The position numbers were made by a program, and so were the translations under genes. A model generated the notes under the pieces. That model was not told where the DNA came from. It searched no databases and saw nothing but the letters and a program-made list of their open reading frames with translations. From Maratus speciosus (Eukaryota; Arthropoda; Arachnida; Araneae; Salticidae): 64,000 nucleotides of DNA. The DNA is taken from positions 21,289,874 to 21,353,873 of the forward strand of contig OZ010795.1 of NCBI GenBank assembly GCA_963932465.1, written 5' to 3'. Numbering within the stretch: position 1 is the first letter of the stretch; each line of letters begins with the position of its first letter. Of the stretch, positions 48,774 to 59,884 are shown piece by piece.

Positions 48774-48864
48774 AGTATGAGAAATGAGGGGGGGGGAATT
48801 ATTTAAAATTTAAGAAAATAAAAGTATGAGAAATGAGGGGGGGGGAATTATTTAAAATTTAAGA
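48768..48864 (+). repeat. Two tandem 49 bp copies of an internal PLE coding segment
   Basis: AATAAAAGTATGAGAAATGA begins units at 48768 and 48817. The same segment occurs once at 49137-49187 inside the endonuclease frame, differing mainly in its G-run. It indicates that fragments of the element's own 5' coding region were placed upstream of it. Confidence 0.92.
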
Positions 48865-49004
48865 ACAGACTGGAGAGAGTAGAGATACTTTAGGATATGA
48901 GGGGGAGAGCCGGGATCATGTAATTTATGAAAACAGTAAAAAGTTGAATAAAAATTATTGGAAACTACAGTTAAAATTGTAATTTTAATTGTTATAAAAA
49001 TGTT

Positions 49005-49889
49005 ATGGATTCAACAGTGAGTGGTAGTACTAGATATAAAACTAGATATGTTTACAACAGCAAAATTTCAGATATAAAGGAGAAGGTAGAGAAGACTAGT
49101 ATGGTAGAGAAGAAGTATAAAAATAGATATTTTTACAATAAAAGTATGAGAAATGAGGGGGAGGGGAATTATTTAAAATTTAAGAAATGCAAGGATAAAA
49201 GATGTAAAGTCTGCATCCATGCTGAAAAGGATAACAATAATGCCGAGGATGAAAATTGTGTAAACTTTTGTAAGGTATTTAACTGTGTGTATAGACTAAA
49301 ATGTAAAATTTGTAACATGTCTTACATAGGACAAACGTCTGGTCCTTTTAATATGAGATTTAACAACCACAAAAAAGATATAAGAAAGATAACGAGTGCG
49401 AGGGAAGAACAGGAGATTGAAATAGTACATTTTGCAAAACATGGAATGGAAAATATTGAAATATCGATTTTGCATATAGTTGCAAACAAGGCTGAAAGAT
49501 TAATATGTGAAAGGAATATGATGGTTAAATACGGTACAGTGTACCCTTATGGTTTAAATGTTATGTTTGATCAAATTAATGTTTTGAAGAATTTTAGAAA
49601 TACAATATGGAAAGAGTCAGTCTATGAAAAAATTAATCACGATTTGAGTTGTGAGTGTGAGTTACATAATAGGCAAAATGTCAAGGTTAATGATCTAAAT
49701 TGTAGTAAGGATATTAAAAATGCTATTGTCAATATTAATTCCGGCAATATTGTTAAAACAATTAAATACATAATTTTCAATGTGAAAAAGAAGTTAATAC
49801 CCGATTTATTGAGAGAATTATATGAACATACAGGTAACGGAAACATAGATATAGGGTTTGATCTGTTGAGATTCAGAATAGGTAAGTAG
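49005..49889 (+). CDS. Permuted-PLE GIY-YIG endonuclease domain
   Basis: 294 codons from an ATG; the next stop upstream in frame is at 48972. CKVC (residues 67-70) and CKIC (100-103) give two Cys pairs, with further Cys at 85, 89 and 94. CVY (94-96) stands for GIY, and YIG lies at 107-109 in SYIGQT. Arg118 in NMRFNNHKKDI is the conserved Arg, Glu169 in RLICERN the metal-binding Glu, and Asn185 in YGLN the C-terminal Asn. The domain would nick DNA for target-primed reverse transcription. The frame stops at TAG 49887, but the same frame is open for 22 more codons to the insertion point, ending KIYCV. That suggests the stop is a disabling mutation in a once single protein. Confidence 0.85.
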   Translation: MDSTVSGSTRYKTRYVYNSKISDIKEKVEKTSMVEKKYKNRYFYNKSMRNEGEGNYLKFKKCKDKRCKVCIHAEKDNNNAEDENCVNFCKVFNCVYRLKCKICNMSYIGQTSGPFNMRFNNHKKDIRKITSAREEQEIEIVHFAKHGMENIEISILHIVANKAERLICERNMMVKYGTVYPYGLNVMFDQINVLKNFRNTIWKESVYEKINHDLSCECELHNRQNVKVNDLNCSKDIKNAIVNINSGNIVKTIKYIIFNVKKKLIPDLLRELYEHTGNGNIDIGFDLLRFRIGK

Positions 49890-49955
49890 AAACTTAATGG
49901 TTACATTGAGTTGAAAAACAACAAAGTTAATACAGAGAATAAGATTTATTGTGTA

Positions 49956-51558
49956 CTAGCGAACTTGCCCGGCGTTGCCCGGGTACGTCAAAAAACAGCA
50001 GGAATTACGAAAAAGTTCTGAAAATCACAATAAGATATCGCGAAAAAATTTTGAATCGCTTCTCAAATTCTGAAAAGAGAAAAAATATATATATATTATG
50101 TTCGAAGATTGCAAGTTGATTCCTTTCAGTAATGTGGAAAAATAGTAGCAAATTGCTAAATTACACTAAAAGTCACATACAAAATTCCCGAAAAATTCGA
50201 AAATTGCTATACGAAATCCAAATAAACTTTATTGAAATGAGGGCAGAATGTATTTTAGGCCAACAATGGAATGTCCAAAAATTGCAACGAAGAAACGTAA
50301 AAAGCGCATTAAAAACCACAAAAAGTTCAAAAATCACGAAAGTCAAAATTTACTATAATTGGATAAAAGTTCCAAATCTAATTCTTTTGACCTGTGGGCT
50401 CTCTTAAAATTTATGTTTTGGAAATCATGCTAAGCACTAGATCATGTTACTTTTATTCGTTATTAATTTACTTGGACTCCCTTAAATATAATTAATATAA
50501 TTCCTTAAGTAAATATTAGTTTTGTTCATTAAATTATCTCAATTTGTTGATTTTCTGTAAGCAAGTAAACCCTATTGTTTTACAGTGGAAGTCTATGGGA
50601 ATTTGGGGAAATATTAGAGATATCGCCAAGTTGGCGTCACTTTTTGCAACTCATTTTGATCGCCAAATTTGGCGATATATCGCCAAGTTGGCGATAAACA
50701 TGGCGTTATTTGGCGACAGAACTGGATCCCCCTACGGTAGCCAACCCTTATAGGTATGGAAATGCATTACATGCTGTTCAATCATCGCATAAAAAATTCG
50801 CTAAAAATTCAAAAATCGCTGCACGAATTCCGGATAAACTTTTTTGAAAAGAGAATAAAATTTACTATATTGGGTTAAAAGAAAGAAACCGCATTCTTTT
50901 TCCTAATGTGGAAAAATCGAATTAATATAATCCCTTAAGTTAATATTAGTTTTTTATGCATTAAAATATCTCAATTTGTTGATTTTCTGTAAGCAAGTAA
51001 TCCATTTTGGTTTACAGTGGAAGTCTATGGTAATTTGGCGAAATATTAGAGGTATTGCCAAGTTGGCGCCACTTTTGGCGACTCATTTTGGTCGCCAAGT
51101 TGGTGATATACCGCCAAGTTGGCGACAGACTTGGCTGCATTTGGCAACAGAACTGTGTCCCTCTACGGTAACCTCCTTATAGGTATGGAAATGCATTAAA
51201 TGCTGTTCAATAATTGCATAAAAAATTCGCTAAAAATTCAAAAATCGCTGCACGAATTCCGAATAAACTTTTTGGAAAAGGGAACAAAATTTACTATATT
51301 GGGTTCAAAGAAAGAAACCATATTCTTCTCACTTACATGGAAAAAATCGCCTCGAAACTTAAAAAAAGTGCTAAAATTCGCATAAAAAATTAAATAAAAA
51401 AAATCTAATCAAAAAATCGAAAATCGGGCTTCGAGGTGCAAAACTTCATATATAGACGTATCTTTTCCCCAAATTTTGTAGCTCTACGTGCAGCGGTCTC
51501 TGCAGAACACCGTCGACACACTCACTCACACACAAACTTCTTTCTTTATTATTATAGA
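49956..51558 (+). mobile_element. 1.6 kb repeat (family R) nested between the PLE domains
   Basis: Starts CTAGCGAACTTGCCCGGCGT and continues TTGCCCGGGTACG. It ends in a CTCACTCACACACA tract and TTCTTTATTATTATAGA. Removing 49956-51558 joins codon GTA (49953-49955) to TTG (51559-51561) in frame. This would restore continuity from the endonuclease linker to the RT region, so the repeat is a later insertion. It contains no transposase. The interior has AAAATTCGCTAAAAATTC-type phrases and a duplicated ~435 bp block. A related tract lies at 21236-21812. Confidence 0.78.
50490..51360 (+). repeat. Tandem ~435 bp duplication with TTGGCGA words inside family R
   Basis: Two units share ATCTCAATTTGTTGATTTTC, TTTTACAGTGGAAGTCTATG, the CGCCAAGTTGGCG phrase repeated several times, CCCTCTACGGTA-like text, and TATAGGTATGGAAATGCATT. 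The open frames at 50544-50753 and 50976-51182 are the same segment in the two units. Confidence 0.85.
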
Positions 51559-52203
51559 TTGGATTACATGGGGCACCATTTTAGGGGTGCTAATTTTAAG
51601 GGAATTTTAAATAAGTATAATGAATACCTGCCGGATAAAAACATACATATTATTAAAGCTTACAAATACGATAAACCATTAGACAGAGTTATATTTAACT
51701 ACAACAGTTACTCTAGGAAATTGCAGAGCTGTATTGAGAACAGTATTTGTCATTGTAATAAAGTTGAATATAATAAATACGCTAATTCAAATTACGGACA
51801 TATTCTTACCGGTGATCTTACTATAGTGGCAGACACAAATCTCAGAAATTACATGAGGTATGGTACAAAATACAGATTGAGGAGAGTTGTGAGTAGAGGG
51901 TTAGCTATAAAACGTTTGTTAAATAATATAGATATCTTCATTGAAAAATTAATATATAAATGTGGTTTACCAAAAAGCGTTTTTGAGGAATGGAGGCACT
52001 ATATTTTAAAAGAATTTCAAGGCTTTTATCATAAAGATTTTGAGGGTGTCTCGGGTGAATCTTACAATGATTTGATTAAAGCAGTAAAAAATCTGCAGGA
52101 TGATTTTATCATTACGTATGTGGATAAAGCTAATATGCTAAACTATGCTAAAATATGTAAAAAATTGTACGGAGATATTCTAAGGGAAACCTACAATATT
52201 TAA
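51559..52203 (+). CDS. Permuted-PLE protein, region N-terminal to the RT core
   Basis: The frame is open from further upstream, but PLE sequence begins at Leu 51559, just past the inserted repeat (LDYMGHHFRG). About 214 codons follow. Landmarks are SICHCNK, GHILTGDLTIV and MRYGTKYR, then ITYVDKAN and ICKKLYGDIL, the last two fitting the segment before RT motif 1 in Penelope proteins. The frame stops at TAA 52201-52203 and continues in the same frame in the next entry. The apparent ATG at 51436 lies in the inserted repeat and is not the real start. Confidence 0.75.
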   Translation: MDYMGHHFRGANFKGILNKYNEYLPDKNIHIIKAYKYDKPLDRVIFNYNSYSRKLQSCIENSICHCNKVEYNKYANSNYGHILTGDLTIVADTNLRNYMRYGTKYRLRRVVSRGLAIKRLLNNIDIFIEKLIYKCGLPKSVFEEWRHYILKEFQGFYHKDFEGVSGESYNDLIKAVKNLQDDFIITYVDKANMLNYAKICKKLYGDILRETYNI

Positions 52204-53295
52204 ATGAAAAAGAGAAATTATCAACTACTAAAAATTACTAAACAAGTTATTGTAAACAGAGTGAAGGCGTTTTATAAGAAAATAAAATTAAAGCAAAATA
52301 ATGTGGAATTTCCTTTTCTTGTAATGATTCCAAAATTCCATAAAAACCCAATTACTTTTAGAACCGTAACTTGTGGGTTTGGTTCTTACCTGGAATGCGT
52401 AAATAAAAAATTGTTGAATATATTACAAGAGATTTTCGATCAGGTTATAAATGATTATTCTTCGATAGTAATAAAAAATAGCTATGAACTTATAAAAAGT
52501 TTAAAAAAGCTAAAAAACATTACAGGATTGTATACATATGATTTTGAGGATCTGTATAATAGTATAAATTTAGATGATTTGAAGTACAGAGTTATGGATT
52601 TTTTCAAGAAATCTAAAGAGAAGGATATCAGTATTGAAATATTAACCGATTTATTTCAATTTGTTGTTTACGAAAATTATCTGTTTGAAGGGAAACAAAT
52701 ATATAAACAAGTGAGAGGCATTCCAATGGGGGGCAGTTATAGCTCCATCCTTGCAGATATTTATCTGTTTACATATGAAGCCGGTTTATTGTTGGAAAAA
52801 GACTTAAAGATATACAGATATATAGATGATGTTTTGGTGGTTGAGCTGAATAACAATAAAGAAATTTATCAATTTAAATGTTATCCAGACACTTTGAATT
52901 TGAAGAGTGCTTCGGATGATCAGGGCAATGTCATCTACTTGGATGTTAATTTGGAGATTATAAACGGAATTTTAGTATATAGTATTTATGATAAAAGAAA
53001 TTATTTTGATTTTGATACAATAAAAATATTAAACTTTAATAGTAACGTGCATGTTTCAATTTTTAGAAATGTATATTTAAATGGTTTAAATCGTATTGCA
53101 AATTTGTGTTCAAATGCTGATAAATTGGTTGATGAAATTTTTAACCTTTACATAAACGCCAGTAAAGAAAATTACCCAATACATTTTCTGAATGATTTAA
53201 CCTTCAATTTTATCAAGAAAAAAAGCTATCGAAATAAAACATTGGAATTGTTCGATGATGGTGATTTATCGATACGTGATTCCCATAGAAAATAG
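52204..53295 (+). CDS. Permuted-PLE reverse transcriptase core
   Basis: 363 codons. Motif 2 region MIPKFHKNPITFRTV at residues 41-55; motif A YTYDFEDLYNSI at 110-121 with catalytic Asp113; motif B RGIPMGGSYSSILADIYL at 171-188; motif C YRYIDDVLV at 204-212 with Asp208 and Asp209; VIYLDVNLEI (243-252) as motif E region. All catalytic residues are present and there is no internal stop or frameshift. The domain copies element RNA into DNA at a nicked target. It follows directly, in frame, from the previous entry after one TAA. The C-terminus ends without an endonuclease, as expected when GIY-YIG is at the N-terminus. Confidence 0.9.
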   Translation: MKKRNYQLLKITKQVIVNRVKAFYKKIKLKQNNVEFPFLVMIPKFHKNPITFRTVTCGFGSYLECVNKKLLNILQEIFDQVINDYSSIVIKNSYELIKSLKKLKNITGLYTYDFEDLYNSINLDDLKYRVMDFFKKSKEKDISIEILTDLFQFVVYENYLFEGKQIYKQVRGIPMGGSYSSILADIYLFTYEAGLLLEKDLKIYRYIDDVLVVELNNNKEIYQFKCYPDTLNLKSASDDQGNVIYLDVNLEIINGILVYSIYDKRNYFDFDTIKILNFNSNVHVSIFRNVYLNGLNRIANLCSNADKLVDEIFNLYINASKENYPIHFLNDLTFNFIKKKSYRNKTLELFDDGDLSIRDSHRK

Positions 53296-53686
53296 CTTAG
53301 CGATGAGGATATTCACGGACTTCATTTGACGGCTTTTGGGTTAGTTTGTTGTTTTCATTTTTTTCAATTTTTATTTGTTTGGTCTTGGCAAGTGAGGGGG
53401 AATGTTGTGCACGTAAAACATGTTTAACCCCGCAATACAAGTCATAAGCCTTGGCCACTTGTCTTCATGTTTAGTTTTTTCTTAGTTACTCTTGGTTTTG
53501 TTTATTATGGTTTTAGTTACAGTTTGTTAGATGTTTTTTCCGTGTACTAAATTATATGAATTTGGATTTTTCAATATATATATATATATAAACTTTCTGT
53601 ACAATAATACCATTGAAAAATAATGAAAATGACCAATAATTATGAAATCACAAACACCACATAAACCAAATATTATTAAAAATGTA

Positions 53687-53689
<3 letters not shown>
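53296..53689 (+). other. PLE 3' untranslated region and edge
   Basis: T-rich non-coding DNA follows the RT stop. A (TA)n run at about 53572-53590 is a plausible 3' limit, matching the (TA)n at the 5' side. No hammerhead core was found here. Confidence 0.45.

Positions 53690-53757
<68 letters not shown>
53690..53757. repeat. (TA)n microsatellite, ~33 units
   Basis: About 66 bp of uninterrupted TA. Confidence 0.96.
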
Positions 53758-53759
<2 letters not shown>

Positions 53760-54686
53760 AAGAAAAATGTAAAAAAAAATACTTAACGTCGAAATTATAA
53801 ATGTAAATGTGGTAACTGAGTTTTATTTATTTATTTATTTTGGGCGGTGTCTGTGTGTGTATGAGGGGGTGGGGGTGGGGGATCTCGAGATTTTGTGATT
53901 AAATCCATTTTTCAAATGAAAATGCACGATTTGTAGTCATTCTACTTATTTCAGGGTGGGAGCAGCGCCCTCGAATAAAAACTCTGGATACGAACTTCGC
54001 TTATATAAAGTAAATAATAAATAAGTTATTGAAATTATACATTTAATTTAAATACATTTGAAATTGTAGTTTTAAATCCTAAGATGGATAAATTATTTTA
54101 ATTAATAGGGTCACTGAAAGGTTCATCTTAATAGGGATGTATTTTACAGCAGCTATTTAATTAAAATAAATATTCAATTGTACATTTCATAAGTTATTAA
54201 TGTTATAATTTATTGTTTTGTAATAACATTCATTAAAATAATAAAAACAACAAGAAAATTTTCTCCCAAATTATAAATATGCAGCAATAATTTAATTTAA
54301 ATGAATTTTCTCTCATATTCTGGAAAATATTATTCTGAAAAATAGTTTGAACAATTGATGAAGGACAACAAATTTAAATTTGTTAGATACCGTCCCCAAG
54401 CCTCTATTGGATTTCAATTTAAAAAAAAAAACATTTTCTGCGGCATTGTTAAAAAAAAAATGTGTTTTTACTTACAGTATGAAAATTTAAAAATAGATAA
54501 ATTTTAGAGAAATACTTAAAATATTTTTTTTTAAATCATAGTATAAACATTCACTGAATTATCCAAAAGAGATTTTTATTTGCGTAATTTCTAACCTACA
54601 TTATAAAATTCTCATTATTATTCTTATTGTACAAATAAATTATATGTATGTTCTTCGCAGATATACATACTGCATTTCTGAGAAAA
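53758..54686. other. Non-coding stretch
   Basis: Contains a GTGTGTGTATGAGGGGGTGGGGGT tract broken by other bases near 53851-53880. No gene recognised. Confidence 0.45.
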
Positions 54687-55220
54687 TTATTTTATCTTCC
54701 GAATTTGTTTTATTGTACAAAAACGATACTTTTCAGATTTCGGAGATACGACAATTGTTTTACTGATTCCCACAAAATTCTCTTCACTCTTTTTTAATGG
54801 TTTGGCAGTGTTATTGTCTGTTTTCTTTCTTTTATATGTTCCGGTAATAAATTGAAAGCAAGTTCTTTCAAATAATAATGATGAATTTCCCTTTTTTTCC
54901 ATATTTAAACGATTACCAATTTGAGAATTTATTCCCGCAATGTTTGACAATGAAAAAAAAATATGTAAGTGACCATCCATCAGTTTTTTGTGCGAACTGA
55001 CTTCACAGCTAATATAATAAAACAATTTTAAGTCACTTTCTAAAAGTAAAAAAATTACTCTATGAATGGGTAAAATAGCAGAAAGAAAGAAAGACAAAAT
55101 AACAACAGGCAGAGAGTCCGTACTTCGAAGAAACTTTCCCCCACAGATTTCACGGAAATGGGAAAGGATGAACACGAGGGGGAAAATTTCAACTAACGCA
55201 AGTGGTCGCAACGCGGTCAT
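54687..55220 (-). CDS. Unrecognised 177-residue open frame
   Basis: The longest non-transposon frame in the window, ATG-initiated. The N-terminal third is hydrophobic (for example VVILSFFLSAILPIH and VIFLLLES, which could be membrane segments). The C-terminal third is Lys/Thr/Ser-rich and ends in KIRKIK-like basic residues. No family recognised. It lies downstream, on the same strand, of a strong splice-donor sequence at 55446, so it could also be intronic. A chance frame remains likely. Confidence 0.17.
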   Translation of the reverse strand: MTALRPLALVEIFPLVFILSHFREICGGKFLRSTDSLPVVILSFFLSAILPIHRVIFLLLESDLKLFYYISCEVSSHKKLMDGHLHIFFSLSNIAGINSQIGNRLNMEKKGNSSLLFERTCFQFITGTYKRKKTDNNTAKPLKKSEENFVGISKTIVVSPKSEKYRFCTIKQIRKIK

Positions 55221-55446
55221 TTAGACCGACTGAAACTTAAGAATGCGATAAAATGCTAAGAAATAGCAAGAATGACTTGCAATTTTACTACACAAGAGTG
55301 TGAACACTCAAAGTCAACTACACGGAATTTGGCTATCGTAACTTTAACGGGAAATGAGTTACAGGAAGATAACGAATTTCGGGCGGGGAAAAGACCAACG
55401 CGCGACTATTAACAGGTTAAGCTACAGAAAGGAGTTACTTACTCAC

Positions 55447-55543
55447 CTGCAAGCTTTTAAACCACCACATTTAAACACCATATCCAGAGACAATCTTTGT
55501 ATAAAATTTAAAATGCAATTTTCTGCATGATGGAGGTTTTTCA
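55447..55543 (-). CDS. Candidate internal exon (97 bp) with strong donor
   Basis: On the minus strand an AATAG acceptor is followed by an open segment and then AG followed by GTGAGTAAG, a near-ideal donor. Read in its open frame it gives KNLHHAENC, FIQRLSLD and MVFKCGGLKAC. Length and phase (2 bases, 31 codons, 2 bases) suit an internal exon. The acceptor's pyrimidine tract is weak. No neighbouring exon was identified, and I cannot name the protein. Confidence 0.25.
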
Positions 55544-55847
55544 CTATTTTTTAAAATTGTTAAAATCAAGAATCCTTAAAAATAAATGGTTTAAACTCGA
55601 AACATGTCTTTTTCGATTATTTTACATTAATTTTGGTTTCGATAAATATAAAAAAATGTTAACTTCTGAAAATATGCTTTTTTAAAAACAAGTTAAATAT
55701 TTTAAAAATATTTTTAGTGCTTTTTAATAATTATTTATAAAAATTTTGAAACAATATTGAAACTTATATATTTCTCTTTAGTTAAATGAAGAAATTTTGA
55801 AATTCGACAAATAACATTTTGAGTTATAATGATAATATATTACCTCA

Positions 55848-55850
<3 letters not shown>

Positions 55851-55885
<35 letters not shown>
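55851..55885 (+). repeat. (A)35 homopolymer
   Basis: 35 uninterrupted A. No SINE or LINE body recognised immediately upstream. Confidence 0.96.
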
Positions 55886-55889
<4 letters not shown>

Positions 55890-58800
55890 TTTTTTTCCGA
55901 AAACTCAGTGAGAAATTTTAGGATGTGATTTTGTTTACAAATTATACTGTTAACCATCAGAAAAAAATTATTTTTTTAAATCAATAAATTAAAAAAGTTA
56001 AATGTTTCCCGGGCCTTTTAAATTAACACATTTCAATAATGTAATCAACATTGAATTACACACGTTTCAATTTATGTCTAATTCCTTAAAACCTGTCCAA
56101 ACATTTAAACAGGCATAACTCTGTGTGCATTAAGATGGAACATTTTGTATTTAATTTACGAATGGATAAGGAAATTTTACCTACGGGAGCCGTATAAAAA
56201 CCTAGACTTTGTATTTTCTCAAATGGACCCCCCCCCCCCCCCCCCTCCACACACACACACACCCCATGGAGTTTCAACTTATGTCACCAAATTTTGCACC
56301 TTTTTTTTTTAACTTTAGCTTTGAAAGTATGGTTCTAGGGGCAATATTTAAGGACCTATTGTTTACAATTTTCCGAATCACACTGTATAACATCTCTTCA
56401 TATTTGTAAACGTACATATTAAGATGAATTTTTACTCGAATTTTCAGAAAGGTGCATGAAAGTAGTTTGAAGCATTCATTTTAAGTGTAAAAGATTGTGA
56501 AAATGTAAATTAATAGCTATAACTTTTAAAAGAAAAGAGCATATATTAATGAAACTTAATAATAATTTTGCAGTGGAATTAAATTTTCGTAATTTCCACT
56601 TGTTTTCCTTTTCACAAATTATTTTACTATCAGTTAATCCATTTCCTCCTCTAAAAGTAGTTTTTTATTCGATTTTTGCGATTTTTGTTAAAACGAAATT
56701 TACAGGAATTTTTGTCTTAGAACACAGAAAATACAAACTGCAGATATAGAAATTCAATCTAATGCTATTCTCATATATATTATTTTTGGTGCCAAAATCC
56801 TCTTTTTGCGCTCATATAGCACAATGATTAAAGATATTATATCATACATTTCTGAACAGGTTTTTGATATAATATAAAATTTCGTTAAAACACGTTGTTC
56901 AATAAAAATTGGATTTACCAATTAAACATTATTGGATAATTAATCTCAAAGATTGCACTTCGAAAGTCTCGCATGGTTCTTCCGGTCTAACTTTATTAAG
57001 TAAACTGAAGTACTGTATAATAATTAATGCATAAACTGCGAAAGGTATGCAACATTTCTCTTCTAAGTACTAAATTAAACATTTCTAGTAAACAATTATA
57101 CTCTTTTATTACTTAAATATTAAAAAAATCACATCAATAACAATGACAAATTGAAAAAAAAACTTAAAGTTTCAGGAATTGCAAGTCTTTGAGTATTGCT
57201 AAATTAGTAAAAGAACAAAAAAATAACGTAAAAAATCATAAAATTTGTATCAAACGGTGTATATTTACAAAAGTTAGAATGTATAAGATTTTTATAATAC
57301 AAGAGAGATACTGGTACTGACAAATATTACATTAAAATTGTGTAAAAATCTGAATTTCCTGTCATATTGTCTTTAAATGTGAAACTTCGGTAAAAATATC
57401 ATAAGTATGCCAGAGACCAATTTCAATAAAAAATGTGCTTAGTGTTTCGCTAAGTAAATTTTGTGTGATTTTAAAATTTTGAGTGATTAAAGCCTTTATT
57501 GAACTTTTTAAAATATTAATAAATTTCATAAATGAGTAATTAATTTTCTCATCAAGAAGATAAAAAAACAAGCTCTTCTGGATCAGCCAGAAGATTGGAT
57601 TGATTTCATTCTTTTTCCGCTTTATTTAAATGTACCTTACATCAGATTTTATTCAAATTAAAGAAATTGGCCCTGCTTCTTATAAGTTCGCATTATTGGC
57701 AAGAAACGTGATTTGTAGGAAAATTTTAAATTTAGTTTATAAATTTTAATTAAATGGACATAGGTAAATCTGTAAAAAAGAGCTAAAAATTCGTTAAAAT
57801 AATAGTTTTAAAATGTCCCCTTTATATTTTGATATTTCCGAGGGCGATTTTTAGTCCAGCCCCCAGACAATGGACTTTAAAATATGTAAATTAAATTTTT
57901 GAAACTGAAATTCTATGTAATTCTGAATAATTCCTCTAACCCTAGGCGCTCTGTTACTGCGTATCTACTATAGATATTGTATATATATATATAATTGAAT
58001 TCGGATTTTCCTTCCGACTGCTCTTCAGATCTGGTGAATGAATTTTAAAGAAACGTGCAATTTTCGTTGGATAATTTTTCAGAGAAAATTTTAGAATATA
58101 GCTTCGTTATAGAATTATGGGAGCATTCTCCCATAAATCTCCCATAATTATATAACCCCCCATAATTTTTCCATAAAACATTCTATAAGAAGTTGAACCA
58201 GATTATGAATGGTTAACCGTTTCAAAAGTTCTAGTGAACGTATTTTGATGACACTTTAATTGTTAGAAAATTTTCATGCATGTCTCCAGTATACTGATTC
58301 TTCTTCTACTGTTGCTCAGCTATAAAACTATGAGAAAAATTCTATAATCAGGAGAACACAATTATGAAAGATTAACCTTTTAAAGAAAGCCTATTTTGAG
58401 AAGACTTATATTACTTTATAGAACATTTTCTATAGATGAGATTTTAGAATACTGCATAATGTTATTATCGCCCAGAAAATGTAATAACATAATGGCGTTC
58501 GTATCATTTTTTCAGCAATGAGGAAGGACATTCCTATTAAAGATCCGTATTGCTTTAAAACAAAAGGTGAGATTCACTATTATGTTTCGTTTTATTTATG
58601 GTTAGTTTCGAGAAACAAACCAGCGTAGCGAGTAATAGTATGTGAAATAAAAGAAAATTTGAAAAAAAGAATAATGAATGATTTTCTGTATAGAAACTAA
58701 CTAATAACGAGCAATGTTTTTAGATTATTTATATTCGAATCTTTTATTTAACGGAATAAGATTATCCGATATATCTGCAACTCACATTTCTCTGTTATTT

Positions 58801-59884
58801 TGTATCGAATCAGTTTCCGAATCTGTTTTTTTTTTTTAAGGAGCCATTTCTAAAAACATCTGTGTAAAAGGAAATAATTTTGTCTAAATTAATTTACATT
58901 TTCAAAGAAGAGGATATTTTTTTCTTCGACAGTACAGTAGATAAATAAGGTGCAGAAGGCAGATAGGAGTGTCTATGATCGAATATCAAATGATAAAAAA
59001 AGTAGATTTTATTTTAAAATGCTATGAAAAGCAGAAATAATCATGGTGATTTCATATTGTAGACAACTGTCTCTAGTATCAAATAACGAATGCTAAAATA
59101 ATTTAATCTTTCGGAAATTTTAATTTAATGAAATACGCTTTCTTGGAACTCAGAAACATAAATTCAAGAGAAATGATTGTATCAAATAAAAATACTTTTA
59201 AAAAGTATCCTTTAAACGACTTTAGTTTTGAAATTCATTAGATATTAATTTGCTGCATGTTATTGCAATGAATGATTTGATGGAATTGGAACTTGATGTC
59301 ACAAAATAAATTATCTGTGTACACTGAAACTATGTTAAAAAAAGGAAAAGTTTTTTGCTTGTAGAGATGAAGATTACCTTTAGAATGAATAAAATGGTAG
59401 TCAAGTGCATTAAAAACTGCAAATTTAGTATTTCATTAACAAAAAGGCCACTTATCTTATTATTTTAAGATGATTCTTTCATCAAAACAGATTAGAATAT
59501 ATTTACACGATATCCATCTTTTAAATGTTTAAGATATATTTCTTAGTTGACACATATGTAATTATTAGTATAAGGATGTAATATTATTAAAATATTATCT
59601 CTGTACATCAAGATGATAATCGTAATACAAACACAGATTAATTAGCATTGGCTTAAATACTACAATCAATAAATAGAACAATCATGGAAAATTAGCGAGA
59701 AAACGAGGCCCGGGTACATTTGTTTACATTTACTTTTTATTCTAAAATCTATTACAAGGATAAGCAGTTCTAGAGCATCACTGCAGGTAATAGTGTTAAA
59801 TGTTTTACTTTCTTTTATCTGTTTTTAGAGTTTCTAAATGATACGTTATTTGTATAGGTGAAAAGTTTTACAAAGTTATAAATA
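55886..59884. other. Long non-coding stretch
   Basis: Contains a run of about 17 C followed by a CA repeat at 56228-56262, and a small inverted patch with ATTATGGGAG and CTCCCATAAT at 58114-58149. Frames at 56086-56277, 56209-56409, 56549-56749 and 57362-57571 have no motif. Confidence 0.45.

Larger units (their letters stand above)
48768..53572 (+). mobile_element. Penelope-like element with N-terminal GIY-YIG (Naiad/Chlamys-type order)
   Basis: In order: a tandem 5' fragment, the GIY-YIG domain with Cys pairs (49005-49889), a linker interrupted by a 1.6 kb repeat (49956-51558), an RT N-terminal region (51559-52200), the RT core (52204-53295), then about 275 bp of untranslated DNA up to a (TA)n run near 53572. 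The endonuclease-first order is the reverse of the copy at 6431-7885. It is the hallmark of the permuted PLE clade described from green algae, protists and invertebrates. Apart from the insertion, only two in-frame stops (TAG 49887-49889, TAA 52201-52203) break the frame. The exact ends are uncertain. Confidence 0.83.

Noticed and set aside
49881..51558. PLE intron using the GGTAAGT donor at 49882 and the ATTATAG acceptor at 51557
   Set aside because: Both sites look good, but splicing them joins the frames out of phase (one base left over on each side). Removing 49956-51558 instead restores the frame, so an insertion is the better explanation.
51436..51558. ATG at 51436 as the start of the second PLE frame
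   Set aside because: It lies inside the inserted repeat. PLE sequence begins only at 51559.
49887..52203. In-frame stops as recoded selenocysteine codons
   Set aside because: Selenoproteins are known in the permuted PLE clade, but recoding uses TGA. These are TAG and TAA.
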